64,000 nucleotides of DNA from Lewinellaceae bacterium (GTDB lineage: Bacteria; Bacteroidota; Bacteroidia; Chitinophagales; Saprospiraceae). The notes below the pieces were generated by a model, which saw only the letters and a program-made list of their open reading frames with translations, was not told where the DNA came from and ran no database searches. A program made the translations under genes and the position numbers. Where the stretch lies: positions 1 to 64,000 of the forward strand of contig JACJXV010000020.1 of assembly GCA_020636445.1 (NCBI GenBank), written 5' to 3'. Positions 17,220 to 26,015 of the stretch are shown here, in pieces. Each line of letters opens with the position of its first letter. The stretch's first letter is position 1.

Positions 17220-17357
17220 TTAAGGGTTTAACGGGCCTTTGTGCAGGCTTCCGAACAGAAACTTATCTCCTCCTGAAATCCGGAGATAGTCAAAATATTA
17301 AGTATCAGTAAGTTAGAGAGCTCCGCTTAACCCTAGGGTTGCGGAGTTTTTTATTTT
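17220..17357 (+). ncRNA. candidate small RNA ending in an intrinsic terminator
   Basis: Hairpin TATCTCC/GGAGATA at 17264-17288, then a strong terminator at 17321-17357. The closest upstream gene on this strand ends about 380 bases before the terminator, so the terminator probably serves a separate transcript. The 5' end is a guess; no family is recognised. Confidence 0.3.
17321..17357 (+). terminator. intrinsic terminator upstream of lpdA
   Basis: Outer stem CTCCGC/GCGGAG enclosing the self-complementary AACCCTAGGGTT, followed by TTTTTTATTTT. It ends transcription coming from the left before the lpdA promoter. Confidence 0.8.
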
Positions 17358-17369
17358 CCCACAGGTCCT

Positions 17370-17377
17370 TATCTTTG
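17370..17377 (+). promoter_or_regulatory. lpdA -7 promoter element
   Basis: TATCTTTG matches the Bacteroidota TAnnTTTG consensus and lies 54 bases before the lpdA ATG, just after the terminator. No clear -33 TTTG is visible. Confidence 0.5.
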
Positions 17378-17430
17378 GGGCGCCAGTTCAAGTTTGCTGG
17401 TTATACACCAACTAAATAATTGTCTTCCAT

Positions 17431-18828
17431 ATGAACTTCGATCTAATTGTGATAGGTAGTGGCCCCGGTGGATATGTAGCTGCAATTCGTGCCTCCCAGC
17501 TAGGTATGAAGGTTGCTGTTGTTGAACGGGAATCACTCGGAGGTATTTGCCTTAACTGGGGTTGCATCCCAACCAAAGCCTTGTTGAAAAGTGCTCAGGT
17601 TTTTGAGTATATCAACCATGCTGAAGAATACGGAATTAAGGTGGGTAGCGCCAAAGCGGATTTTGGTGCCATGGTTCAGCGCAGCCGCCAGGTTGCGGAT
17701 GGCATGAGCAAGGGAATTAATTTCCTTTTCCGCAAAAACAAAATTACCGTTATCAATGGCGAAGGGAAGTTAGCCCGGGGTAAGAAAGTCCTGGTGACTG
17801 ATGCCGAGGGAAAGACTACTGAATATCAGGCTGAGCATATTATCATCGCTACCGGCGGGCGGGCTAAGGCTCTGCCTAGTGTGCCTATTGATGGTGAAAA
17901 AGTTATCGAATACCGCAAGGCGATGACATTAGAGAAACAACCCAAGAGTATGGTCGTTGTTGGTGCCGGAGCCATTGGGGTTGAATTTGCTTATTTCTAT
18001 AGTTCTATCGGCACCGAGGTCACGGTAGTGGAATACCTGGAACAAGGATTGCTCCCTCGTGAAGATGTAGACATCTCCAAAGAACTTAATAAGATTTACA
18101 CCAAAAAGGGAATCCGGGTATTAGGAAATACGGCTGTTGAAAGCGTCAATACCCAGGGTAAGGGTTGTGTAGTTACTGTCAAGAACAATAAAACAGGAGC
18201 CACCGAAGAGATCAAGTGCGATATCGTACTATCAGCTGCCGGAGTAGCGCCCAATACCGAAAATATTGGTCTGGAAACACTGGGGATCAACGTTGACCGC
18301 GGCATTATTCAGGTCGATGAATATTACCGTACGAATGTTCCGGGTATCTATGCTATTGGTGATGTGGTACCAGGGCCAGCACTAGCGCACGTCGCTAGCG
18401 CCGAAGGTATTATCTGCGTCGAAAACATTGCCGGACACCACCCCACGCCAATCAATTACGACAACATTCCTGCCTGCACGTACTGTGTTCCGGAAGTAGC
18501 CTCAGTAGGCCTGACAGAGGCTGCTGCACGCGCTGCCGGGTATGAACTCAATGTAGGCAAGTTTCCCTTCTCTGCTTCGGGCAAAGCCAGTGCTGCAGGC
18601 GACAAAAATGGATTCGTCAAGGTAATCTTCGATGCGAAATACGGAGAATTCCTCGGAGCACATTTTATTGGCCAGAACGTAACGGAAATGATTGCCGAAG
18701 TTGTCGTGGCCCGAAAATTAGAAACTACCGGGATGGAGATCGTCAAATCGATCCACCCACACCCCACGATGAGTGAAGCCATTATGGAAGCTGCTGCTGC
18801 CGCTTATGGCGAAGTAATCCATCTTTAG
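17431..18828 (+). CDS. lpdA: dihydrolipoyl dehydrogenase
   Basis: 465 aa, full length. FAD-dependent E3 subunit of 2-oxoacid dehydrogenase complexes and glycine cleavage; it reoxidises dihydrolipoamide with NAD+. FAD motif GSGPGG near the N-terminus, redox disulphide in GGICLNWGCIPTKALL (CxxxxC), NAD motif GAGAIGVEF (about 178-186), second FAD motif GIYAIGDVV, and the C-terminal HPHPTMSEA base. It stands alone, with its own promoter element and a terminator on each side. Confidence 0.97.
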   Translation: MNFDLIVIGSGPGGYVAAIRASQLGMKVAVVERESLGGICLNWGCIPTKALLKSAQVFEYINHAEEYGIKVGSAKADFGAMVQRSRQVADGMSKGINFLFRKNKITVINGEGKLARGKKVLVTDAEGKTTEYQAEHIIIATGGRAKALPSVPIDGEKVIEYRKAMTLEKQPKSMVVVGAGAIGVEFAYFYSSIGTEVTVVEYLEQGLLPREDVDISKELNKIYTKKGIRVLGNTAVESVNTQGKGCVVTVKNNKTGATEEIKCDIVLSAAGVAPNTENIGLETLGINVDRGIIQVDEYYRTNVPGIYAIGDVVPGPALAHVASAEGIICVENIAGHHPTPINYDNIPACTYCVPEVASVGLTEAAARAAGYELNVGKFPFSASGKASAAGDKNGFVKVIFDAKYGEFLGAHFIGQNVTEMIAEVVVARKLETTGMEIVKSIHPHPTMSEAIMEAAAAAYGEVIHL

Positions 18829-18858
18829 GATTAGAAATCTCATTTAGTAAACATAACT

Positions 18859-18902
18859 CATCCCGAATGTTGGTTAATGCCGACGTTCGGGATGTTTTTT
18901 TA
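18859..18902 (+). terminator. lpdA terminator
   Basis: CATCCCGAATGTTGG pairs with CCGACGTTCGGGATG (15-bp stem with two G-T pairs) around a 6-base loop, followed by a run of T. It lies 30 bases after the lpdA stop and is a strong intrinsic terminator. Confidence 0.9.
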
Positions 18903-18956
18903 TAGGTTAGATCTGGTGTATCGCCTTCGGACTTAGTGACTGGATAACATCTGACT

Positions 18957-20255
18957 TTATTCCTGGTGTGGAAGGCGATTGAAGATACGCTGGATAAAAC
19001 GTTTTTCGGCTGTAATAACCCGGCCCCGGCCGAAAAGTTCCTGCTCTGACTCAATGGGCTTTCCGGTGGTTGTGGTCAGGCCCTCGGCGAAGGTTACTTC
19101 AACGGGAACCACCAGCTTGCCCAACTCCTCTTTGGGGATTTTCGATTTCCAGGAGACTTCGCCAACTACTGCACCATACTCGGGGAAAGGAAAGCTTTGC
19201 AGACGCACCACAACGCGTTGACCTTCTTTGACCATTCCGGAACCCGTAAACGGAATATTCATCAACCCTTCCATCTGACGGGCATTGGCTGGGATGACTA
19301 CCAGTAGATCTTCCCCCTGTTGTACAAACTGATCAGAACGTGTTTTACTGCCAACAACCTGCACCGTGCCATCAACGGGAGCCGTAAGCATATAGGTCTT
19401 CATCCAGGCTTCGACACGGGTTTTAAGTTTGAAGAACGCATCGCGCATTTCCGCTGAAGAGTTTACCACACTGCGCTCTACCCCACCCTCCAGGCTCGTG
19501 ATTCTGTTTTTTAAGGAAGCTATCACAAACTGCTTTTCCCGGATAGCCGCTTCTTTGTTATTTAGCTGCTCCTGCAAATTAGATATCCGGTCCTGAATGG
19601 CAGTTAGATCGGCACTGGATGCCCGTTTCAAGGTAACCAGGTATTGCTGATTCCTTTCTTCCACCTGGGCATTGGTAATCTGCTCAGCTAGTTTTTCTTT
19701 TGCCTTGCGATCGAACGTAGCTTGCCGCTCTAGTGAACTAATCTGCCGTTGTACCGAGCGGATATCCATTTTGTCATACTTGCTGTCTTTTGCAGTCAGG
19801 TGTTGTTGTTGCTTCTCCCAAAAGGTAAACAGATCTTCCTGTAACTCGCCTAACACTAAACCAGTAGGTAACTCAAGATTAGCCAGCGTGCTGTCGGATA
19901 GGTTAAGAATATTGACGAGAAAATCATTGAGGTGCATAACGTGACGAAAGTCGGCAGAACTTCGCAAAACCAGCAACGCCTGCCCTTCCTGGACCTCCTG
20001 GTTGTTTTGTACCAAAACGGTTTGAATATAGTTGGAAGCCGCAGCTTTGAGATGTGCAGGAGGGTCCTTGAATGTAATTCGGATATCTGCCTCTACAATA
20101 TCGGGGTAACGTACCCAGAAGGATAACCAGGCCAGAATAACAAAGCAAATGAGCGCCAGGATAGAACCCCAGCGAATGATCCACCCAGGAGGCGTGCCCA
20201 GTATCTCCTGGACTTCTTCACTCCGGATCTCCATTTGGTCTATTTCCTCTGCCAC
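18957..20255 (-). CDS. HlyD-family periplasmic adaptor of a peptide exporter
   Basis: 432 aa. One membrane helix near residues 27-48, a barrel-sandwich half (about 65-100), a long coiled coil (about 165-285), and the second half with MLTAPVDGTVQVVG, typical of membrane-fusion proteins of type I secretion. It would join the ABC transporter to an outer-membrane channel. It is directly after the C39-peptidase ABC transporter gene with a 14-base gap, so the pair is one leftward unit. No outer-membrane TolC-like gene is adjacent. Confidence 0.9.
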   Translation of the reverse strand: MAEEIDQMEIRSEEVQEILGTPPGWIIRWGSILALICFVILAWLSFWVRYPDIVEADIRITFKDPPAHLKAAASNYIQTVLVQNNQEVQEGQALLVLRSSADFRHVMHLNDFLVNILNLSDSTLANLELPTGLVLGELQEDLFTFWEKQQQHLTAKDSKYDKMDIRSVQRQISSLERQATFDRKAKEKLAEQITNAQVEERNQQYLVTLKRASSADLTAIQDRISNLQEQLNNKEAAIREKQFVIASLKNRITSLEGGVERSVVNSSAEMRDAFFKLKTRVEAWMKTYMLTAPVDGTVQVVGSKTRSDQFVQQGEDLLVVIPANARQMEGLMNIPFTGSGMVKEGQRVVVRLQSFPFPEYGAVVGEVSWKSKIPKEELGKLVVPVEVTFAEGLTTTTGKPIESEQELFGRGRVITAEKRFIQRIFNRLPHQE

Positions 20256-20269
20256 AATCCTGGTTTTAG

Positions 20270-22459
20270 TTATGCCCCTAACTCTAATTGGTTGCGCACC
20301 AGCTGGTAGTATGCCCCTCTGATATAGGTGAGTTCTTCATGAGTGCCTTGCTCTACAATTTCACCATCCTCCAGGACGATAATATTATCCGCATTCATGA
20401 CGGTACTTAGCCGGTGGGCCACAATAACAATCGTACGCCGGCGAAACAATTCTGCCAAATTCTCCATGATTACCATTTCATTGAAGGCATCCAGCGCAGT
20501 GGTAGCTTCGTCAAAGAAAAGATAATCCGGATCTTTATATACGGCGCGGGCAATGAGTAGTCGTTGTTTTTGCCCCTGACTGAGCCCCAATCCATCCTGA
20601 CCTATCCGGGTGTTATACCCCAGGGGTAAGGATTCTATAAATGTTTGAATATTAGCTACTTTGACCGCCCGGAGTAATCGTTCTTTGTTGATGATCTCAT
20701 CCCCCAGGGCAATATTCCGGGCAATGGAATCACTGAAAATATGTCCTTCCTGCATGACGACTCCGCACTTTCGGCGCCATAACTTATTACTTAAATTGGA
20801 GAGACTTAAATCTCCCAGGCGAATAGTCCCTTCCGTGGGTTCGTAAAATTGCAGTAATAATTTAAGTAACGTGGTTTTTCCACTTCCGCTTCGACCCACG
20901 ATCGCCGTTGTCTTCCCTTTAGGAATGACCAGGCTAAGGTTTTTAATTACCAGAGGCGAGTTTGGTCCATTGTAATGAAATGAAACTTCCTCCAATCGGA
21001 TATCCCCCGATTCGGGAATGATGGTTATTTTATTTTCCGGATTCTCTTCATTTTCTTTTCCGTGAATCTCACTCATTCGTTCCAGACTAATTTTCGCCTC
21101 TTGCATCGTCTGGAGAAAAGCTACCAATTGGTTGATCTGACTATTCAGTTGTCCGATAATATATTGCACAGCCACCAACATACCCAACGTCATGCGCGTC
21201 TCGATAACCGCTTGAGCGACCAAAAAGATAATGAACAGGTTTTTGGTTTCATTGAAGAAGACGGCTCCGGCACGTTGAATCTGTTCTATTCGCAGGGTGC
21301 TAATTCCTGTGCGGAACAATTTGGCCTGAATGCGTTCCCAGGCCCAGCGTTTTTGTTTTTCGGCATTATACAGTTTGATATCCTGCATTCCCGCGACCAA
21401 CTCGTATAAGTTGCTTTGATTTTCGGCGGACTGGTCAAAACGTTTGTAGTCCAGATCACGGCGCCACCGCATAAAGCCAAAAACCCACATGAGGTTAAGC
21501 GTGGTCCCTAGTAAGAATACAAAGAATACCGTTAGGTTCCAGGTTGCCAGTACGATGCCGAATACCAGCAAATTGATAAAAGAAAAAATAGAAACCAGTG
21601 AAGTAGAGCTTAAAAAGCGCTGCACCCGCTCATGGTCGGTAATGCGTTGGATAAGATCTCCGGCAAGGCGGCTATCAAAAAACTTAAGCGGAAGCCGGGT
21701 GAGTTTAATTAAAAAATCGGAGATCAGACTAATATTTACCCTAACGCCAACATGCAGCAGAATCCAGCTGCGAATGTATTCTATTCCCGTTTGTGTGGCA
21801 AAAAGCACTAACTGCGCTACCAGAATTAACAGGATGAAACTATAATCAAGGTTATTAATCCCTACATCGACAATACTCTTGAGCAGGAAAGGAAAAATGA
21901 TCTGGAGAAAACTACCCAGGAAAAGGCCCAGAATCAGCTGGAGTATGAGTGGCCGGTAGCTTTGGAAATAAGATAAAACGTAACCAAACCCACTTTTGTT
22001 AGGGGCATCCCCATCCCGCAGCAGAAAGTCAGGTGTTGTCTGGAGTAACAATAAAACACCGGCATCATCCGCTTGGGCACCCGGGCCAACCCAATGCTCC
22101 AGAAAAGTTGCTTTGTCAAGAGTGTATTTTCCGCGACCAGGGTCAGCTATCCACACCTTGTCCTCCTTTGCCCGGTAAATAACCACAAAATGATCATTAT
22201 CCCAGTGGGCGATACAAGGTAAGGGGACAACACTAATCAATTGGTCGTAGGTGGTCTGAACCGCGAGCGTTTGCATGCCGATATGCTCAGCAGCATCACT
22301 GATTTCGAGCATAGAAACACCCTGCCGACCGGTGTAGGTTAGCTCCCGTAAATACTCAAGGGAGTAGAAACGGTTGTAGAAGCGGGCAATCATGCGTAGG
22401 CATGTTGCACCACAATCCATGGCATCTAATTGATGGTAAAAAGGAAATCCTTTTGCCAT
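20270..22459 (-). CDS. C39-peptidase ABC transporter for double-glycine peptides
   Basis: 729 aa, peptidase-containing ABC transporter. N-terminal C39 peptidase (1-140) with Q10, C16 in DCGATC, H90 and D106, a full catalytic set; six-helix membrane domain (about 165-440); nucleotide-binding domain with Walker A GRSGSGKTT, signature LSQGQKQR, Walker B YLFFDEATTALD and switch HRL. Such proteins cut leader peptides after Gly-Gly and export the product. Co-transcribed with the HlyD gene that follows by 14 bases. I saw no double-glycine precursor nearby. Confidence 0.93.
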   Translation of the reverse strand: MAKGFPFYHQLDAMDCGATCLRMIARFYNRFYSLEYLRELTYTGRQGVSMLEISDAAEHIGMQTLAVQTTYDQLISVVPLPCIAHWDNDHFVVIYRAKEDKVWIADPGRGKYTLDKATFLEHWVGPGAQADDAGVLLLLQTTPDFLLRDGDAPNKSGFGYVLSYFQSYRPLILQLILGLFLGSFLQIIFPFLLKSIVDVGINNLDYSFILLILVAQLVLFATQTGIEYIRSWILLHVGVRVNISLISDFLIKLTRLPLKFFDSRLAGDLIQRITDHERVQRFLSSTSLVSIFSFINLLVFGIVLATWNLTVFFVFLLGTTLNLMWVFGFMRWRRDLDYKRFDQSAENQSNLYELVAGMQDIKLYNAEKQKRWAWERIQAKLFRTGISTLRIEQIQRAGAVFFNETKNLFIIFLVAQAVIETRMTLGMLVAVQYIIGQLNSQINQLVAFLQTMQEAKISLERMSEIHGKENEENPENKITIIPESGDIRLEEVSFHYNGPNSPLVIKNLSLVIPKGKTTAIVGRSGSGKTTLLKLLLQFYEPTEGTIRLGDLSLSNLSNKLWRRKCGVVMQEGHIFSDSIARNIALGDEIINKERLLRAVKVANIQTFIESLPLGYNTRIGQDGLGLSQGQKQRLLIARAVYKDPDYLFFDEATTALDAFNEMVIMENLAELFRRRTIVIVAHRLSTVMNADNIIVLEDGEIVEQGTHEELTYIRGAYYQLVRNQLELGA

Positions 22460-22574
22460 ACGGTATATAATTCCTGCTGATTCAGTGGCTTACAACAAAA
22501 TACAGTTGTAATTTAAACTTTTTGCTTAAACAAAGACAATATTTAGATTAACTTTTTTTATAAATGCCCGAGAA

Positions 22575-23402
22575 TCAGGCCATTTTAGCCGCCAACCAGC
22601 TCAGTATACTCCCCAGCACCTCCGTTTTTTCCGGTTCATTATGGATTTCATGATAAAGGCCCGGCCAGTTTTGGTAGGTAATATCCCCTTGTACTCGTTT
22701 GGCAAAAGCGGCACTGGCGGCCGCACTTGTTATTTGATCTGCTTCACCATGAGCCAGGTAAACCGGACAGTATACCGGACCGGCGTATTCGTTTAACACT
22801 GCCGCTGCTCCAATCATAGCGGCACCCGTTTTTACGGTGATCCGATCATGAACGAGTGGATCCGCTTCGTAAGCGGTAACAACCGCCGGATCACGAGATA
22901 GATGTGTTGTTTTTAAGCCATTAGGTTGACTGAGCGCAGGGAAAAGCTTACTTATGTTTTTTGCCAGCCAAATCTGTACCGGTGAAGGCTCCATTGCAAG
23001 TGCTATCCAGGGGGCGGTCGAAATAACGCCATTTACTTTTTCGGGATGCCGAAGCAGATAAGTGAGCACTAAATTACCTCCCTGGCTATGACCGTACAGG
23101 AAGACGGGCAGCTGGGAGTAGATTTCCCGGGCCTTTTTAATAGCTAAATCAATTTCCGCTAACAATTCATCCAGTCCCGGTGTGTGCCCCCGTTGACCTT
23201 CCGATTTCCCATGTCCGCGTCGATCGAGCCCCATAAAGGCATAATGCTGCCCATTGAACAGCTCAGCTACATGCGTATAGCGCCCAATATGTTCGCCCAG
23301 TCCATGGACCATTACAACAACGGCCCTGGGTGTATCAACCGACCAGTGCCGGCCAAACAAGGTAAGCTTATCTGGTGTTTGCAAAGTGAATGATTGCTCC
23401 AT
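22575..23402 (-). CDS. alpha/beta hydrolase, monoacylglycerol lipase-like
   Basis: 275 aa. Alpha/beta fold with HGLGEHIGRY near the N-terminus, nucleophile elbow GHSQGG (S about 105), an Asp in HGEADQITS (about 217) and a His in LYHEIHNE (about 247), the pattern of monoacylglycerol lipases and lysophospholipases. No signal peptide, so cytosolic. It is separated from the exporter gene by 115 bases and is divergent from fmt. Substrate unknown. Confidence 0.85.
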   Translation of the reverse strand: MEQSFTLQTPDKLTLFGRHWSVDTPRAVVVMVHGLGEHIGRYTHVAELFNGQHYAFMGLDRRGHGKSEGQRGHTPGLDELLAEIDLAIKKAREIYSQLPVFLYGHSQGGNLVLTYLLRHPEKVNGVISTAPWIALAMEPSPVQIWLAKNISKLFPALSQPNGLKTTHLSRDPAVVTAYEADPLVHDRITVKTGAAMIGAAAVLNEYAGPVYCPVYLAHGEADQITSAAASAAFAKRVQGDITYQNWPGLYHEIHNEPEKTEVLGSILSWLAAKMA

Positions 23403-23432
23403 GGTTTTCCTTCTTTTGCGCTGCCAACTTTC

Positions 23433-23462
23433 TTTGATTATTTGGGCAGCTTGTTACCTTTG
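23433..23462 (+). promoter_or_regulatory. fmt promoter, Bacteroidota type
   Basis: TTTG at 23433-23436, 18 bases, then TACCTTTG at 23455-23462: both elements of the Bacteroidota consensus with normal spacing. It is 49 bases before the fmt ATG. Confidence 0.75.
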
Positions 23463-23511
23463 GCAAGCAAGATAATACAAAAACCCTTGTCCTCCTTTAC
23501 GCATTAACGGT

Positions 23512-24444
23512 ATGAATAAAGCACTACGTATTGTTTTCATGGGTACTCCTGATTTTGCAGTTCCCTCTCTGGCGGGCTTGTTAGAAAACAACTATAATGT
23601 TGTTGGTGTGGTAACGGCACCGGACAAACGCGGCGGCCGCGGCCGTCAGCAACTACTGGAATCCGCGGTCAAGCAGTTTGCCCTATCCAAAGGATTAGCC
23701 ATTTTACAGCCCACGAATTTAAAGGATCCGGATTTTCTGACCGAACTCAAATCCTTGGGGGCTAACCTGCAGATAGTAGTGGCTTTCCGCATGTTACCGG
23801 CAGCAGTTTGGTCCTATCCTGAACTGGGAACTTTTAATTTACATGCATCACTACTCCCAAAGTACCGTGGAGCGGCCCCGATTAACTGGGCAATTATTAA
23901 TGGTGAAAAAGAAACCGGGGTAACGACTTTCTTCCTGCAACAGGAAATAGATACCGGGGATGTCATTCTGCGTAAAACATTGCCCATTGGCCCAGAAGAA
24001 ACAGCCGGCGAACTTCATGACCGCCTGATGGCCCTGGGAGCAACGGCTGTGCTGGAAACCGTGCAACGGATTGAAACGGGAAACGCAAACCCGGTTAAAC
24101 AAGAAGACACTAAGGCCACCAAAGCCCCCAAGATTTTTCACGAAACCTGTGAAATCGATTTTCAGCAACCACTCGCTCAAGTTTTTAACTTTGTTCGGGG
24201 GCTAAGCCCTTATCCAGGGGCCTGGACCTCACTGGATGGGCTGACGTTGAAAATATTTCGGGCAACTCCCCTACCCGATTCTGAAGTTAAGCTTGCACCC
24301 GGAACTTTTCGTTCAGATAATAAAACCTATATCCAGGTTAGCACTCCCGACGGGTATTTGCAGTTAGATGAAATCCAGTTAGCGGGAAAACGTCGGATGG
24401 CAGCAAGGGAATTTCTGAATGGTTTTTCCTTTGAGAATTTGTAA
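23512..24444 (+). CDS. fmt: methionyl-tRNA formyltransferase
   Basis: 310 aa, typical length. It formylates initiator Met-tRNA using 10-formyltetrahydrofolate. N-terminal formyltransferase fold with FMGTPDFAVPSL at the start, the catalytic Asn/His/Asp region with FNLHASLLPKYRGAAPINWAI (about 105-125) and DTGDV, then the C-terminal OB-like domain (about 205-310). It is preceded by a textbook promoter. The next gene starts 33 bases downstream on the same strand. Confidence 0.97.
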   Translation: MNKALRIVFMGTPDFAVPSLAGLLENNYNVVGVVTAPDKRGGRGRQQLLESAVKQFALSKGLAILQPTNLKDPDFLTELKSLGANLQIVVAFRMLPAAVWSYPELGTFNLHASLLPKYRGAAPINWAIINGEKETGVTTFFLQQEIDTGDVILRKTLPIGPEETAGELHDRLMALGATAVLETVQRIETGNANPVKQEDTKATKAPKIFHETCEIDFQQPLAQVFNFVRGLSPYPGAWTSLDGLTLKIFRATPLPDSEVKLAPGTFRSDNKTYIQVSTPDGYLQLDEIQLAGKRRMAAREFLNGFSFENL

Positions 24445-24477
24445 GGAAATTTTTAACTGAGTAAAAAAAATCTTTGA

Positions 24478-25374
24478 ATGATAAACATAATAGACCTGCA
24501 CTTTCAAGATCAATTGCACGCCACTGCAGCCTTCCTCGTTTCAACCAGCGAGGGACCTGTCTTGATAGAAACAGGTCCCGATGCTACCTGGCCACAACTT
24601 TCCAAGGGCATTCACGAAGCTGGTTTCACCCCGGAGATGATTCGTAAAGTCTTTTTAACCCATATCCACCTGGATCACGCAGGGGCGGCCTGGAGGTTTG
24701 CGGAACTGGGGGCAAAAATTTATGTGCATCCTTTCGGGGAACGCCACCTGGCCAGTCCGGAAAAGCTCATGAACTCTGCCCGTCGGATTTATGGTGACGA
24801 CATGGATCAAATGTGGGGCAAAATGCTCCCCATTTCACCTGCACAACTGGCAATTGTCAATCACGGTGAGCAAGTGATGCTTGACGCCACTACCACGCTC
24901 ACCGCCTGGCATACACCGGGGCACGCGGTGCACCATATTGCCTGGCAACTGGGAGAAAATGTTTTCACCGGCGATGTAGGGGGTGTAAAAATCGAGGGAG
25001 GTCTGGTTGTCCCTCCCTGTCCGCCACCGGATATTCAACTGGAGGACTGGCTCGCTTCACTACGCCTATTACGTGGACTGGACGCTAAGCGGTTTTACCT
25101 CACTCACTTTGGCGCAATTGAGGACACAGCTGCACATCTAACTCAATTGGAACAGCGCCTGATCAACTGGGCAGAATGGATGCGGCCTTATTACGAATCG
25201 GAATCCTCAGTAGCTGATGTCACACCTGCATTTCAGGAGATGGTTAAAGAGGAATTAATGGCTGCTGGAATTCCGGCGGATGGAATCGCTCGGTATGAAA
25301 CGGCAAACCCTTCCTGGATGAGCGTGGCAGGTCTATTGCGATATTGGCAGAAAAAGCTGGAAGATATGGCTTAA
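24478..25374 (+). CDS. metallo-beta-lactamase-fold hydrolase
   Basis: 298 aa. MBL fold with the metal motif THIHLDHAG (about 60-68), later ligands in WHTPGHAVHH and FTGDVGG, and a C-terminal His in LTHFG. Residues 35-210 form the fold; about 85 C-terminal residues are helical. It resembles the general thiolesterase/glyoxalase-II-like group, but the substrate cannot be told. It follows fmt closely, probably co-transcribed, and is ended by the hairpin at 25397-25425. Confidence 0.85.
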   Translation: MINIIDLHFQDQLHATAAFLVSTSEGPVLIETGPDATWPQLSKGIHEAGFTPEMIRKVFLTHIHLDHAGAAWRFAELGAKIYVHPFGERHLASPEKLMNSARRIYGDDMDQMWGKMLPISPAQLAIVNHGEQVMLDATTTLTAWHTPGHAVHHIAWQLGENVFTGDVGGVKIEGGLVVPPCPPPDIQLEDWLASLRLLRGLDAKRFYLTHFGAIEDTAAHLTQLEQRLINWAEWMRPYYESESSVADVTPAFQEMVKEELMAAGIPADGIARYETANPSWMSVAGLLRYWQKKLEDMA

Positions 25375-25396
25375 CGCAACAAAATGGGACTAAAAC

Positions 25397-25425
25397 AAAA
25401 AAAGCTCCTTTGCAGGAGCTTTTTT
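25397..25425. terminator. bidirectional terminator between convergent genes
   Basis: AAAAAAGCTCCT, a 4-base loop, and AGGAGCTTTTTT: a stem with A and T tracts on either side, usable by the hydrolase gene on the plus strand and by the small membrane protein on the minus strand. Confidence 0.9.
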
Positions 25426-25429
25426 CAGG

Positions 25430-25678
25430 CTAGTTTGCTGGAAGAAAACGTTTGCCGCCTTCCAGTAATTTTTTCATCAACTTCGCATCGGGAAGTACAG
25501 CTTTGCTTTCTACTTCCTCCAATTGTTCAACAACTTGTTGTTCCAACTGAGTAGCAGACAGGGTAATGGCTTGTTCATCCCTGTGGTTATGCTGAATGTT
25601 CAGGTAAAGGTATGCCCCGGCACTAGCCAGAATCAGGACAATCAATAAAATAGTACGTGCGTTACTTTCAGCTTTCAT
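25430..25678 (-). CDS. small membrane protein of unknown function
   Basis: 82 aa. Basic N-terminus followed by one helix (about 9-27, TILLIVLILASAGAYLYLN), then a charged helical tail rich in Glu and Gln that ends GGKRFLPAN. Likely a single-pass inner-membrane protein with its tail in the periplasm. No family recognised. It is convergent with the MBL-fold gene and shares its terminator. Confidence 0.6.
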   Translation of the reverse strand: MKAESNARTILLIVLILASAGAYLYLNIQHNHRDEQAITLSATQLEQQVVEQLEEVESKAVLPDAKLMKKLLEGGKRFLPAN

Positions 25679-26015
25679 AATCCCAGGAATTTACCTTGGT
25701 CACCTAAAGATAGTAAGGAATCTACTAAACTTAGCAATATCCTAGACTAATAATGGGTTAATCCCGACCAAGAACATAATGATAGACGGGGTCCCGGAAG
25801 AAATGGTTGCAAAAACGAGCATATTTTTTAAAAAAATTTGCGATTGCGTGTTGAGGGTACCGTTTCGGGTGCTAGACGTTGGCTTTCTTAACGTTATATT
25901 GTAAGCAAAGCGCCCTTAAATGGTTTTCTTTGGGGTTTGGGTAAAAGATTGGACTTGAAGCTGGTGCCAGGTTGAGTGCTACTGGTTACTAATAATCCAG
26001 AAATTTAGCTCAAAC
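25679..26015. other. 337-base region without a recognised feature
   Basis: Lies between the 5' end of the small membrane gene and the 3' end of the ABC ATPase gene, both on the minus strand. I see no reading frame of note and no repeat; only an A/T tract near 25824-25842. A promoter for the small gene is expected here but no consensus is seen. Confidence 0.5.

Larger units (their letters stand above)
16939..17430. other. 492-base region without protein genes
   Basis: No convincing protein-coding frame; the 63-codon frame at 17120-17311 has low-complexity, Leu/Gln/Phe-rich content. It holds a candidate small RNA ending at the strong terminator at 17321-17357, and an lpdA promoter element at 17370-17377. 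Confidence 0.55.

Noticed and set aside
17120..17311. 63-codon frame before lpdA
   Set aside because: Low-complexity content and overlap with a structured, terminator-ended region.
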